Positions 8,123-16,926 of a DNA stretch of 64,000 bases are shown here, piece by piece. Origin of the DNA: Rhodosalinus halophilus (lineage in GTDB: Bacteria > Pseudomonadota > Alphaproteobacteria > Rhodobacterales > Rhodobacteraceae); contig NZ_QNTQ01000010.1 of the NCBI RefSeq assembly GCF_003298775.1, positions 62,001 to 126,000 on the forward strand, in the 5' to 3' direction. The notes under the pieces were generated by a model that searched no databases, was not told the origin of the DNA, and saw nothing but the letters and a program-made list of their open reading frames with translations. The translations under genes were made by a program, and so were the position numbers. Positions within the stretch are counted from its first letter, which is position 1; each line of letters starts with the position of its first letter.

Positions 8123-10432
8123 TCAGCCCTTCGCATGCGCGGGCTGGGGCGCGACCAGCGGCGCGAGCCGGTCGAGGGCCGCCTCCGGCGGCAGACCGAG
8201 GCGCCCGAGCTCGATCCACCGGTCGCCGTCGGGCACCGGCCCCATTCCCCAGGCACGTCGCAGCGCCTGCACCAGACCCGGCACCGTCGGCGGCGCAGAG
8301 AGGATCGCCGGGCTCAGCAGGCTCAGATCCTTTGGGCCGAAACGGTTGGTCACGACACGCACTCCCGAGGCCGCCATCTCGATCGGCGGGTGGCTCGGAT
8401 GCGGCGAATACATCAGCGAAAGACCGAGCTCCACCTCCAGCAGATAGGCGGGATAATCCTCCCAGGGCAGTTTCCCCAGGCTGCGCAGCACCACTCCGCC
8501 TGGCAGGGTCACGGGATCGTGCCGCAGCCCGACGGAAACGATCTCGATGTCCTCGGGGCCCAGACCCTCGCTTTCCACGAACTGCGACAGCACCTCGATG
8601 GCGGTGGCGTACATGTTCCGCGGCACCTCGGGCCGGCCGTAGAGCGCCAGGCGGGGCGGACGGTTCTTCCGCTCAGGGCGCGTACCGCCGGCATAGCGCC
8701 CGATATCGATCGCCGGATGGAAGGAGATCGCGTCCGGCGTCGCGAAGGCGAAGCCTTCCTGCGCGAAATGGTCTCGCAGCTGGCTTGTATTGAAGACCGG
8801 AATGAAATCGAGCTCGTAGCTCGACATCGCGTCGGCATATTCCGGCCCCCAGGGATAGAAGGCCGGCTCGAAATCCTGGATCAGATAGGCGAAGCGGTCC
8901 TGAACGTATCCGTGATCGCGGATCAGGCGGTCGGCGACATGGGCGCTCCACCATGCGGTGGCGAGGAATCGGTCGGCGTGATGCGCGGGCACAGTGCCGC
9001 CCTTCACCCCGCAGTGCAGCGTCACCCTTGCCTGCGCCTCCGCGGAGCTCAGCCGCCCGAGCACGAAACGCCGCGAGGTCACCATCGACGACACGGGCAG
9101 GTCGGTCGCAACGAAGCGAACGCGCAGCCCGCGCTCGGCGAGACCGAGCCCCATGTCGATGGCCGTCGAGATGCCGGCGAAGACCTCGGTGGGATTTAGC
9201 GTCGGGACGAGGACCGTGACCGCCGGTGCGTGATCTCCGAACTTCGGCCGCCAGGACGGGGTCTTGCGCGTGTCGACAAGGCTCGCCGCGGCCACGCGGC
9301 GCTTGCGCGTGTCGCTTGCCGGTGCGTGGTGCCGCGGGGCCGGGGGCGGCACCCCGGGCGAGAGCGAGTAGAGCCGCGCGTCCATAGCGCCGCGCGCCTC
9401 CTCCAGCCCCGGCCCGAGCGCCTGCTTCAGGATCCAGGTGTTGCGCCCGAGGCTTACCACCGAGAAGCCAAGGGCGATCCGCGCGAGACCGGCGTGTCCG
9501 GTGGCCAGGAGTCGGAGTCCGTCCCACGACAGTGCGAAAAGCCCCCCGAAGCGCGCGAGGAACGGGCGCAGCGGCGCAAGCTGAGCCTGACCCCGCGGCA
9601 GGCGGCCATCCTCGACCGCGTCCGCCAGCCGCGCGTAGAGGCTGTGCGCCAGATACCTGGCCAGCCCGTAGCTCGCCGCTTCGCGGCGCAGCCACATGCC
9701 GTCCGCCTGCCGGACCCGCGCCAACAGGCCGGGGCGCAGCCAGCCGGCCTGCCTGTCAACCGCGCCGATCGCGTTCTCGCCATGTTGCCGGTAGTCCACC
9801 AGCGGCGAACGGATCAGATGAACACCGCCAAGCGCCGAGGCGAGGAGCGCGAGCCAGAGGTCGTGATAGAAATGAACGCCGCTTTGCGGCGGGAAGGGCA
9901 GCGCCAGATCCACCAGCCGCCGCCGCATCAACGTCGTCATGCCGGTGACGTTGTTGCGGTAGAGCAGACCGCGCAGCCCCGGCCGGCGGTGGCGACGCTC
10001 GTAGTCGAGCATCGAGCGATGCAGCACAGTGGCGCCGTCCTCGGCGACGAGGCGGGCATCGCTATGGACCAGATCCGCCCCGCTTTCGTCGAGCGCCGCG
10101 ATCCCCCGGGCGAGGCGGTCGGGGTGCCAGACGTCGTCCTGGTCGCAGAGGGCGAAGAGCGCGTTCTCGTCGGGCACGAGATCCAGCGCCTCGGCCAGAC
10201 CGGCCTCGAAGGCGCGCACCGCATCGAGGCTCTCGCCCGGCTCCACCACCGTCGCGGAGAGCCCGACGTCTTGCGCGAGCTCGCTGACCGACCGGCCGGA
10301 CCCGCCATCCGCGATCACGCAGATGAGCCGGATCGACGGATGGGTCTGCTCCGCCAGCGACTGCAACTGCGCCCTGAGATGGGCGGGATTCGGCCGGTGA
10401 ACGGCCATCACGATGGCGACCTGACGTGCCAT
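8123..10432 (-). CDS. Two-domain glycosyltransferase (GT2 plus WsaF-like rhamnosyltransferase domain)
   Basis: A 769-residue cytoplasmic protein. Residues 1 to about 230 are a GT-A fold family 2 domain: VAIVMAVHRPNPAHL opens it, CDQDDVW supplies the metal-binding DxD, and the later YHDLWLALLAS region and YRQHGEN are typical of rhamnosyl-type GT2 enzymes. After a helical and low-complexity linker, residues about 395-760 form a second, GT-B-like domain resembling the rhamnosyltransferase WsaF: VTVLVPTLNP, YLIQDFEPAFYPWG and SLMYSPHPSHPPIEMAASG. The protein probably adds two sugars in sequence, possibly rhamnose, to the exported polysaccharide. It precedes the sulfotransferase-like gene by 4 bases. 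Donor and acceptor are inferred from family only. Confidence 0.8.
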   Translation of the reverse strand: MARQVAIVMAVHRPNPAHLRAQLQSLAEQTHPSIRLICVIADGGSGRSVSELAQDVGLSATVVEPGESLDAVRAFEAGLAEALDLVPDENALFALCDQDDVWHPDRLARGIAALDESGADLVHSDARLVAEDGATVLHRSMLDYERRHRRPGLRGLLYRNNVTGMTTLMRRRLVDLALPFPPQSGVHFYHDLWLALLASALGGVHLIRSPLVDYRQHGENAIGAVDRQAGWLRPGLLARVRQADGMWLRREAASYGLARYLAHSLYARLADAVEDGRLPRGQAQLAPLRPFLARFGGLFALSWDGLRLLATGHAGLARIALGFSVVSLGRNTWILKQALGPGLEEARGAMDARLYSLSPGVPPPAPRHHAPASDTRKRRVAAASLVDTRKTPSWRPKFGDHAPAVTVLVPTLNPTEVFAGISTAIDMGLGLAERGLRVRFVATDLPVSSMVTSRRFVLGRLSSAEAQARVTLHCGVKGGTVPAHHADRFLATAWWSAHVADRLIRDHGYVQDRFAYLIQDFEPAFYPWGPEYADAMSSYELDFIPVFNTSQLRDHFAQEGFAFATPDAISFHPAIDIGRYAGGTRPERKNRPPRLALYGRPEVPRNMYATAIEVLSQFVESEGLGPEDIEIVSVGLRHDPVTLPGGVVLRSLGKLPWEDYPAYLLEVELGLSLMYSPHPSHPPIEMAASGVRVVTNRFGPKDLSLLSPAILSAPPTVPGLVQALRRAWGMGPVPDGDRWIELGRLGLPPEAALDRLAPLVAPQPAHAKG

Positions 10433-10974
10433 GAACTCCCGTGCCGTGCCCAGAAGGGGCGCATGTAGAGCGACCGTTTACCCGCGGCGTCAGGGGGGAG
10501 CAAGCACCCCCGGCAACGAAGCGCGGAGCGTCGCGGACTCGCCCGATACCGGCGCGCGTGTTGCGCGGCGCGGCGTGGATCGCGTCTTGGGGCGCCGCAG
10601 CCCGCCGCATGATTTCGCCGCCGACGACTCGCGGCGAAGAAGGCAACATGAGGACGCGCGTCGCCGCTTCGCCGCGGGCGGGTCCGCATGTTCGACGATT
10701 CGCCGGGCAGGCGCGCGGTCGGGCGCGCGAGGCACCGACTGACACGCCCTCCTGCGCCTGTTCGAAAAAGGATGATGGGACGGGCATGCGCTGCGCCGCC
10801 GGACCGCCGCGATCGGCGCGCGCCCGTCGTGGAGAACCGCCGTTCCGGCTCCGCCGACAGCGTGGAACCGGCGTTTCGGGCGCCGGCTGGCTGGGCCGGA
10901 GCCCCGGACTTGTCAGCCGTGGCGGCGTGGCCGAGATGGCCTGCCCAGATATCTGCATGGCAGGAGGAGTCCCC
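10433..10974. other. Intergenic region (542 bp), no gene recognised
   Basis: This stretch separates the divergent glycosyltransferase gene and the sulfurtransferase gene. Open frames cross it on both strands, but their translations are arginine/proline/alanine-rich without motifs, as expected of high-GC non-coding DNA. A good Shine-Dalgarno (CAGGAGGAG, about 10961-10969) precedes the ATG at 10975. Both promoters must lie here; I cannot point to convincing -35/-10 elements. Confidence 0.5.
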
Positions 10975-11904
10975 ATGAAGTCCCTTTCGCTCGCGACCCT
11001 GACCGCGCTTGCCCTCGCTCTGCCCGCCGCCGCCTCGACCGGCTTCGGCCCGTTGCTCACGCCCGTGGCGTTGCAGGAGGCGCGCGGCGCATCCGAGCCG
11101 CTGGTCATCGACATCCGTGGCGACGCCTATGCGGAGGGGCACATCCCAGGCGCGGTCAGCGCGCCCTACGCCCTCTTCCGCGGCCCCGAGGAGAATCCGG
11201 GCCAGCTCGTCCCCGAAGACACGCTGCAGGAGACGCTGCGCAGCCTGGGCGTCACCAACGATCGCCCCGTCGTGGTGGTGCACGAGGGCGCGGACGCTAC
11301 CGATTTCGGCGCGGCGGCGCGGGTCTACTGGACCCTGAAGTCCTCCGGCGTCAGCCGCCTCGCCATCCTGAACGGCGGCGTGAAGGCGTGGAAGCTCGCC
11401 GGCCTGCCGACGACGACCCGGGCGACGAAGGCGGTGCCATCGGAATTCGAGGTCACCTTCTCGGACCGCTGGCTCGCCACGACCGACGAGGTCGCGAGGA
11501 TCGTCGAGGGATCGGGCGACGCGCTTCTGCTCGACGCGCGGCCCGCATCCTTCTGGCAGGGTAACAAGTCGCACCCGGCCGCCGCCCGCCCCGGCACGCT
11601 GCCGCAATCGGAGTATTTCGAGCACGCCAGCTGGTTTTCGGACGACCCCGCCATCGTCAGCGCCGCCGACGCGCGCCGTCTGGCCGAGGCGCAGGGCTTC
11701 ACCGGCGCCGAGACGCTCGTTTCCTTCTGCAACACCGGGCACTGGGCGGCGACCAACTGGTTCGCGCTCTCCGAGCTCGCCGGCATCGAGAACGTCAAGC
11801 TCTATCCCGAGTCGATGGTCGGCTATTCGAGAGCCGGTCACGAGATGGCCAATGTTCCGGGCCTCTTCCGGAATCTCGTGAACCAGGTGCGCGGCATCTT
11901 CTGA
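10975..11904 (+). CDS. Periplasmic thiosulfate/3-mercaptopyruvate-type sulfurtransferase (tandem rhodanese)
   Basis: A 309-residue protein with signal peptide MKSLSLATLTALALALPAAAS and two rhodanese domains. The first holds VIDIRGDAYAEGHIPGAVSAP and lacks the active-site cysteine; the second holds LLLDARPASFW and the catalytic loop CNTGHWA with the persulfide-forming cysteine. It probably moves sulfane sulfur in the periplasm. The start is fixed by a strong Shine-Dalgarno (CAGGAGGAG). The YeeE/YedE transporter gene follows after 4 bases, so the enzyme probably hands over or processes thiosulfate or a similar sulfur compound before import. Confidence 0.87.
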   Translation: MKSLSLATLTALALALPAAASTGFGPLLTPVALQEARGASEPLVIDIRGDAYAEGHIPGAVSAPYALFRGPEENPGQLVPEDTLQETLRSLGVTNDRPVVVVHEGADATDFGAAARVYWTLKSSGVSRLAILNGGVKAWKLAGLPTTTRATKAVPSEFEVTFSDRWLATTDEVARIVEGSGDALLLDARPASFWQGNKSHPAAARPGTLPQSEYFEHASWFSDDPAIVSAADARRLAEAQGFTGAETLVSFCNTGHWAATNWFALSELAGIENVKLYPESMVGYSRAGHEMANVPGLFRNLVNQVRGIF

Positions 11905-11908
11905 GGGC

Positions 11909-13045
11909 ATGAGGATGGCTCAGAGCACACTCGACGGGGCGGCTCGGGCCGCCCCACACCCGAGGCGCGCCGCCCTGATCGGGGCGGCATCGCTCGTCGT
12001 CCTCGCGGTGGCCGCGACGGCCGGCGCGCGCTACGGGCTTCTGCTCGCGATCGGCCTGGGCTTCGGCGTCGCGCTGGAGGGTCTGCGCTTCGGCTTCGCG
12101 GGACCGTGGCGGGCGCTCCTGCTCCGGCGGGAGCCTGCGGGCGTTCTCGCGCAGCTTCTGGCCATCGCCCTGGTCGCGGTCGTCGCCATCCCGCTCGTCT
12201 CGCAGGGCGACGGAGAGATCATCGGGGCGCATGCGCCGGTGGGCTGGGCGATGGTCGGCGGCGCCTTCGTCTTCGGCGCGGCCATGCAGGTGGTGCTCGG
12301 CTGCGGCTCTGGCACGCTGGTCAACGCCGGCTCCGGCAACCCGGTCGGCTTGCTGGCGCTGCCCTTTTTCGCCCTGGGCAGCTTCGCGGGCGCCTGGCAT
12401 CTGCTGTGGTGGACCGACCTCGGCACCTTGCCGCTCGTGGTGCTGGAGGGGACGCAGGGGCTTCTCGTCACGCTCGCGCTTCTGGGCGCGGTCGCCGCGG
12501 CGCTGCTGTGGATCGCGGCGCCCGGCGCGCGACGCCTGCCCCGGCGGCTGGTCGCCGCGGCGCTCGCAGTGGCGGCGCTGGCGCTCGCCAACCTCGCGGT
12601 GGCCGGACAGCCCTGGGGCGTGGTCTATGGCCTGGGGCTCTGGGCGGCCAAGGGCGCCGCGGCGCTTGGCGTGGATCTCTCCGCCTCGGCCTTCTGGGCC
12701 GCGCCGGGCAACGTCGAACGGCTCGGGGCCAGCATCTTCACCGACGTCACATCGCTCACCAACATCGGCATCATCGCGGGGGCCTTCCTTGTCGCGGCCT
12801 GGCGTGCCGGAGGGCTTTCGGCCCCCCTGCCGAGGCTGCCGCTGCGGGCCTGGGTCGCCGTGGCCGTTGCGGGGCTCGCGATGGGCTACGCCTCGCGCCT
12901 GGCCTTCGGCTGCAACGTCGGCGCCTTCTTCTCGGGGATCTCGACCGGCAGCCTGCACGGCTGGGTCTGGTTCGCGGCGGCGCTCGCGGGGTCGGCTGCG
13001 GGCCTCCGGCTGCGCCCGGCGCTGGGTCTGGAGGGGCCGCGATGA
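11909..13045 (+). CDS. YeeE/YedE family thiosulfate-type transporter
   Basis: A 378-residue inner-membrane protein with roughly nine to ten hydrophobic segments and the YeeE/YedE signatures VLGCGSGTLVNAGSGN in the middle and RLAFGCNVGAFFSGISTGSLHGW near the C-terminus. Cysteines in these motifs correspond to the relay cysteines of the thiosulfate uptake protein TsuA, so thiosulfate is the likely substrate. A second ATG at 11915 is also a possible start. It is co-transcribed with the rhodanese upstream and overlaps the small exported peptide gene downstream by four bases (ATGA). Confidence 0.87.
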   Translation: MRMAQSTLDGAARAAPHPRRAALIGAASLVVLAVAATAGARYGLLLAIGLGFGVALEGLRFGFAGPWRALLLRREPAGVLAQLLAIALVAVVAIPLVSQGDGEIIGAHAPVGWAMVGGAFVFGAAMQVVLGCGSGTLVNAGSGNPVGLLALPFFALGSFAGAWHLLWWTDLGTLPLVVLEGTQGLLVTLALLGAVAAALLWIAAPGARRLPRRLVAAALAVAALALANLAVAGQPWGVVYGLGLWAAKGAAALGVDLSASAFWAAPGNVERLGASIFTDVTSLTNIGIIAGAFLVAAWRAGGLSAPLPRLPLRAWVAVAVAGLAMGYASRLAFGCNVGAFFSGISTGSLHGWVWFAAALAGSAAGLRLRPALGLEGPR

Positions 13046-13206
13046 CCCGCCGCCTCACGGCCGGGCTCGCGGTCGCCGCGCTGCTGGCGCTCGCGGCCTT
13101 CGATCTCGCCACGGCGGAGCTCGACCCTTACGGCGCACCGCCGCTCTTCGCGCTGGGTTCGGGGCAGGGGTCGGGCGGCGCGCATTGCGCCGCGCTGCCG
13201 GAGTAG
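13042..13206 (+). CDS. Small exported peptide coupled to the YeeE/YedE gene
   Basis: A 54-residue product with a clear N-terminal signal or membrane segment (LTAGLAVAALLALAAFDLATA), then a short mature part ending SGQGSGGAHCAALPE with a single cysteine. Its ATG overlaps the stop of the transporter gene (ATGA), which suggests translational coupling. I do not recognise a named family. The position and lone cysteine suggest an accessory to sulfur transport or transfer; that is inference. It could still be a chance frame, but the signal-like N-terminus argues against it. Confidence 0.6.
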   Translation: MTRRLTAGLAVAALLALAAFDLATAELDPYGAPPLFALGSGQGSGGAHCAALPE

Positions 13207-13219
13207 GGCCGCCCGTCGC

Positions 13220-13864
13220 TCAGCGCGCCGGCGGCGTCAGTCCGCAGCGCAGCAGGAACATGTCCTGCGCCTCGGCGATGATGCGCTCGGCGTCGAGCGG
13301 CGTTCCCTCCGGCACGCCGAGCAGGTGGCGCGCCTGCGCCTCGTATTCGGCGTAATGCTGGGTCACGGCCCACATGTTCATCTGGAAGAGCAGCGGATCG
13401 ACGGGGCGGATCCTGCCCGCCGCGATCCAGCCCTCGATCACGCCCGAGGCCTCCTCGACCGCCTGCTTCAGCTCACCCCAGTGCCGCGAGAGAACATAGG
13501 CGCCGCGGGCCACCTCGTTGGCGAAGAGACGGGACACCTCGGGGTGGTCGAGCGCGTGGCGGATCTTGCGCTCGATGTAGGAGGCGATGGTCTCGGCCGG
13601 GTCGTCGGACCCCGCGGAGACGAAGAAGATCGTCCGCCATTCGCGCACGATGAAGTGGAGCGCCTCCTCGTAGAGTTCCTCCTTGGACGAGATGTAGTAG
13701 TGCAGCTGCGCCTTGGTGAGCCCCGCCGCCGCTGCCAGAGCCTGCGTCGAGGTGCCGGCCAGACCGTTCTTCGCGAACTCGCGGATGGCCGCGTCGAGGA
13801 TGGCGCGGCGGATCTCCTCGCGGCGGCGTCGGACGAGATTCATGTCGCTCTTCTCCGAACCCAT
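13220..13864 (-). CDS. TetR/AcrR family regulator, RutR-like
   Basis: A 214-residue regulator with an N-terminal TetR helix-turn-helix (AAIREFAKNGLAGTSTQALAAAAGLTKAQLHYYISSKEELY, motif positions about 25-65). Its C-terminal domain matches RutR/YcdC, for example FQMNMWAVTQHYAEYEAQ. RutR represses pyrimidine-utilisation genes and is released by uracil or thymine. This gene is the last of a nine-gene minus-strand operon, and a site close to the RutR consensus lies in front of the first gene (22998-23013), so it probably autoregulates the whole unit. The ATG at 13864 overlaps the upstream stop; the ATG at 13843, preceded by GGAGAAG, is an alternative start. The inducer here is unknown. Confidence 0.83.
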   Translation of the reverse strand: MGSEKSDMNLVRRRREEIRRAILDAAIREFAKNGLAGTSTQALAAAAGLTKAQLHYYISSKEELYEEALHFIVREWRTIFFVSAGSDDPAETIASYIERKIRHALDHPEVSRLFANEVARGAYVLSRHWGELKQAVEEASGVIEGWIAAGRIRPVDPLLFQMNMWAVTQHYAEYEAQARHLLGVPEGTPLDAERIIAEAQDMFLLRCGLTPPAR

Positions 13865-14457
13865 CAGATCCGCGCCAGACGACGCTCGACGCGCGCGAGG
13901 AACCGCTGCCTGTCCCGGTCGCTCGCGTGGTTCATGTCGTGCAGTTGCAGCCAGCGCACACGGCACCGCGGGTGGAACAACACCCGGTAACCGCGTGTCA
14001 GCATCGACCGCCCCGGATCACGTATCAACCGAAGCCACCACCAGGGAGAGCCGGAGGTGGTGATGGCGGTGAAGCTGCGGATGTTGGTGAGCAAGCCCCG
14101 CGCACGCTTCTTCTTGCCCTCCGGAACCTCGAAGGCCACGCCGGGCAGCCAGACCCGCTCCATCCAGCCCTTGAGCAGTGCGGGCGGGCCATACATCCAG
14201 GTGGGAAAGACCATCACCAGCGCCTCGGCCCGGCGCAGGGCGTCCACATGGCGCTGCACCCGCGCGATCAGAATGTCGGTCTCCGACAGATAGACGTTCC
14301 AGTCCTCGGGGCTCAGCACCGGATCGAAGCCCTCGCGGTAGAGGTCGATGACCTCCACCTCGTGGCCCGCCGCCTCGAGCGTGCGGCGCGCCCTGGCGAA
14401 AAGGGCCGCGCCATAGCTCTGCTCGCTCGGATGGCAGAAGACGATCAGAACCCGCAC
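13864..14457 (-). CDS. NAD(P)H:quinone oxidoreductase-like flavodoxin-fold protein
   Basis: A 197-residue flavodoxin-fold protein of the NQO/KefF/MdaB group: VRVLIVFCHPSEQSYGAAL at the N-terminus (phosphate-binding loop), the VFPTWMYGPPALLKGWMERV flavin/substrate segment and ITTSGSPWWW. Members bind FMN or FAD and reduce quinones or azo and nitro compounds with NAD(P)H. The GTG at 14457 puts the first strand at the family-typical position. It is co-transcribed with the transporter and hydrolases and overlaps the regulator gene, so it probably reduces an intermediate or supplies electrons in that pathway. Confidence 0.77.
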   Translation of the reverse strand: MRVLIVFCHPSEQSYGAALFARARRTLEAAGHEVEVIDLYREGFDPVLSPEDWNVYLSETDILIARVQRHVDALRRAEALVMVFPTWMYGPPALLKGWMERVWLPGVAFEVPEGKKKRARGLLTNIRSFTAITTSGSPWWWLRLIRDPGRSMLTRGYRVLFHPRCRVRWLQLHDMNHASDRDRQRFLARVERRLARI

Positions 14458-14506
14458 GTCCGCGTCCCTTCCCGGCCCGCGCCCGAAGGCGCGGGCCATG
14501 CGCCGC

Positions 14507-15520
14507 TCAGTTGCTCATCAGGCGCTGCTTGATCTCGAGGCCGTGGCCCTTGTTGACGAACTGGGTGGTGGCGACCTTCGACAGGTCCACCTCGCCCGCC
14601 TCGATGATACCGGCCTCCACCGCAAGGTCGTGGAAGGCCGCGATCCGCTCCTCGCTCATCGCGCCGATGCCCTTCTCGAGGGCATTGCCGGAATCGATGA
14701 TCTCCAGCTTCTGGAACTGGGCCATCTCCTTTTCCAGCTTCGCGACCGTCATGTCGGGGTTGGCCTCCATGATCGCCTCGTAGGCGGCCGTCCGGTCGCC
14801 GTAGAGGAAGTTGTACCAGCCCTCGATCGAGGCGTTGATGAAGCGCTGCACCAGATCGGGGTCGTTCTCGACAAGCTCGGCGCGCGTCTCGATGGTGGTG
14901 GAATAGGTGTTCCAGCCCTGGTCGGCGAGCAGGAAGACATCCACCTCGGCGCCCTCCGCCCCGGCATAGATCGGCTCTGCCGTGGCGTAGGCCTGCTGCA
15001 CCATCGCCTCGTCCCCGAGGAACTGCGCGAGGTTGTAGCCATAGGGGCGAAGCTGCTCGTCGCGGAAGCCCTTGGCCGAGGTCAGCCACTGCCAGAAGCT
15101 GAACTGCCCGTCCTTCGAGATCAGCACCGTGGGCGCCTCGGTCAGCGCCTCGAAATCCTCGTACTGACCGGCGTGCGCCATCAGCGCCTGCGGATCCTTC
15201 TGGAAGAAGGCGGCGACGACGGTGGTGGGGATGTCGTTGCGCACGTTGTCGAAGGAGAGAAGCAGGTTGCCCGCCATCAGGAAGTCCAGCCGCCCGGCCG
15301 CCAGCATGGGGCGGTTGTTCATCTGCGGCCCGCCCATCATGATCTCGACATCGAGGCCGTAGTCCTCGTAGGTGCCGTCGGCCAGCGCCTGGTAGAAGCC
15401 GCCGTGCCCGCCCTGCGCGAGCCAGTTGGTGCCCATTACCACCTTGTCGAGCTCGCCGTCCTGCGCCGTCGCGGCGGTGGCGAATGTGGCCGCGATCACT
15501 GCCGTCAGTAGATGTTTCAT
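14507..15520 (-). CDS. ABC transporter substrate-binding protein (NMT1/ThiY-like)
   Basis: A 337-residue periplasmic protein with signal peptide MKHLLTAVIAATFATAATAQ. The start of the mature protein, MGTNWLAQGGHGGFYQALADG, followed by YEDYGLDVEIMMGGP, is diagnostic of the NMT1/ThiY fold that binds pyrimidine-like or other small heterocyclic ligands, or alkanesulfonates. It delivers substrate to the permease (18095-18973) and ATPase (18954-19772). The three importer genes are interrupted by the two catabolic enzyme genes, which argues that they serve one pathway. The ligand cannot be read from the sequence. Confidence 0.85.
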   Translation of the reverse strand: MKHLLTAVIAATFATAATAQDGELDKVVMGTNWLAQGGHGGFYQALADGTYEDYGLDVEIMMGGPQMNNRPMLAAGRLDFLMAGNLLLSFDNVRNDIPTTVVAAFFQKDPQALMAHAGQYEDFEALTEAPTVLISKDGQFSFWQWLTSAKGFRDEQLRPYGYNLAQFLGDEAMVQQAYATAEPIYAGAEGAEVDVFLLADQGWNTYSTTIETRAELVENDPDLVQRFINASIEGWYNFLYGDRTAAYEAIMEANPDMTVAKLEKEMAQFQKLEIIDSGNALEKGIGAMSEERIAAFHDLAVEAGIIEAGEVDLSKVATTQFVNKGHGLEIKQRLMSN

Positions 15521-15543
15521 TCGTGGTCTCCCATGTTGGTCGC

Positions 15544-16926
15544 TCAGTCCTGCCTGGCCATCTCGGCCGTCCAGCCCCGGGTTTTGCCCGGGTTCATCAG
15601 GCCGTAGGGGTCGGCCCTTTTCTTGAACTCGATCTGCGCGGTGTCGATCTCCTTCATCCCGCCGTCCTCGATCGTGACGGCGTGGGGGTCGAAGATCGTG
15701 CAGCCATCCTTTTCCTCGAGCTCGGCGATGAGATCGTACATCGCCTGCCTTCCGCGCCACCGCACAAGCGGCAGCGCGAAGATCTGGATGTGCCCGCCCA
15801 TGCGGGCCATCTCGTGGTGCCAGTAGATCTCGTCGCCGTAGCGCGCCATCTGCCGCATCACGAGGTCGGGGTCGAAGGGCTGCGGATAGGCGACCTGAAG
15901 ATAGGTCCAGCCCTTGTCCGCCTTGAGAGCCTGAAGCGTCGTGTGGTTCCAGCCGCATTCGTAGGCCGGCTGCAATCCGGCCTCGCGGATCTCGGGCTTG
16001 GTCATCGCGAAGGAGATGCGCCCGCCCATGCGCTCGGCCTTTTCGCGGAAGCGATCCATCTCGTCCGGCGCGACCATGGCGAAGACGGCGTCGCGATCCT
16101 CGGGAAAGAGGTCGCCGAACTTGCGGTAGTAAGGCGCAAAGCGGCGCTCGACAGTGGTGAGAAGATAGCAGTCGAACCCCTCCTCCTGCGCGCCTTGCGC
16201 GAATCGCAGCGCGGTGTCGTAGCCGTCGAACAACGCGGCGCAGTGCAGCCAGTCGGTGGCCTGCGTCAGCGCCAGTTCCAGCTCCGTGACGATACCGTTG
16301 GTGCCGTAGGCGTGCTGCACCTTCTGGATCTCGTCGCCGTGGAGTTCGATCACCTGCGGCTCGCGCTCCACGGTTACGACCTTGGCGTAGGTCACGTTGC
16401 CCGGGTCACGCAGCATGCCGTGGCGGAGCGAGCCGATGCCGCCCGAGCCGCCGGCGAGGAAGCCGCCGATCGTCGCCATCTGCCGCGTGGAGGGATACAT
16501 CAGCAGCTCCTGCCCCGTCTCGCGCGCCGCATCGTCGAGGCGCGAGATGCGGATACCCGCTTCGCAACGCACGCGGCCTTCGCCGATCTCGACGATCTTG
16601 TCGAGACGCGTGAGGTCGAGGATCACGCCGCCCTCGAGCGGCACGCACTGCCCGTAATTGCCGGTCCCGCCGCCGCGGATGGTGAGCGGAATACGGTGCC
16701 GCGCCACGGCGGCGGCCACGCGCTTCACCTCGTCCTGATCCTGCGGCAGCACCACCAGATCGCCGGTCACGCCGTCGAGCTGCTCGTTCAGGATTGGCGA
16801 ATACCAGAAGTAGTCGCGCGAGCGCAGTTCCACTTGCTTCGGGTCGTCGTAGACCCGGATGCCTTCGATCTCGGCGCGGAAGGCCGGCCAGTCGATCACG
16901 CGTTCCGGTGTGTCGGGCTTGTTCAT
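15544..16926 (-). CDS. FAD-linked oxidoreductase (PCMH-type FAD-binding domain)
   Basis: A 460-residue flavoprotein. The FAD-binding type 4 domain is seen in PLTIRGGGTGNYGQCVPLEGG (about residues 80-100) and in YPSTRQMATIGGFLAGGSGGIGSLRHG. The C-terminal half ends with DPYGLMNPGKTRGW, as in glycolate/lactate oxidase subunit GlcD and related enzymes. It probably oxidises a hydroxy acid or a CH-NH/CH-OH group of a pathway intermediate. The ATG overlaps the stop of the amidohydrolase gene (ATGA). The substrate is unknown; operon context points to a product of the two hydrolases. Confidence 0.83.
   Translation of the reverse strand: MNKPDTPERVIDWPAFRAEIEGIRVYDDPKQVELRSRDYFWYSPILNEQLDGVTGDLVVLPQDQDEVKRVAAAVARHRIPLTIRGGGTGNYGQCVPLEGGVILDLTRLDKIVEIGEGRVRCEAGIRISRLDDAARETGQELLMYPSTRQMATIGGFLAGGSGGIGSLRHGMLRDPGNVTYAKVVTVEREPQVIELHGDEIQKVQHAYGTNGIVTELELALTQATDWLHCAALFDGYDTALRFAQGAQEEGFDCYLLTTVERRFAPYYRKFGDLFPEDRDAVFAMVAPDEMDRFREKAERMGGRISFAMTKPEIREAGLQPAYECGWNHTTLQALKADKGWTYLQVAYPQPFDPDLVMRQMARYGDEIYWHHEMARMGGHIQIFALPLVRWRGRQAMYDLIAELEEKDGCTIFDPHAVTIEDGGMKEIDTAQIEFKKRADPYGLMNPGKTRGWTAEMARQD

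Noticed and set aside
10441-10974. N-terminal extension of the rhodanese frame to 10441
   Set aside because: The extension is arginine/proline-rich without motifs and would bury the clear signal peptide that starts at 10975 behind a strong Shine-Dalgarno.
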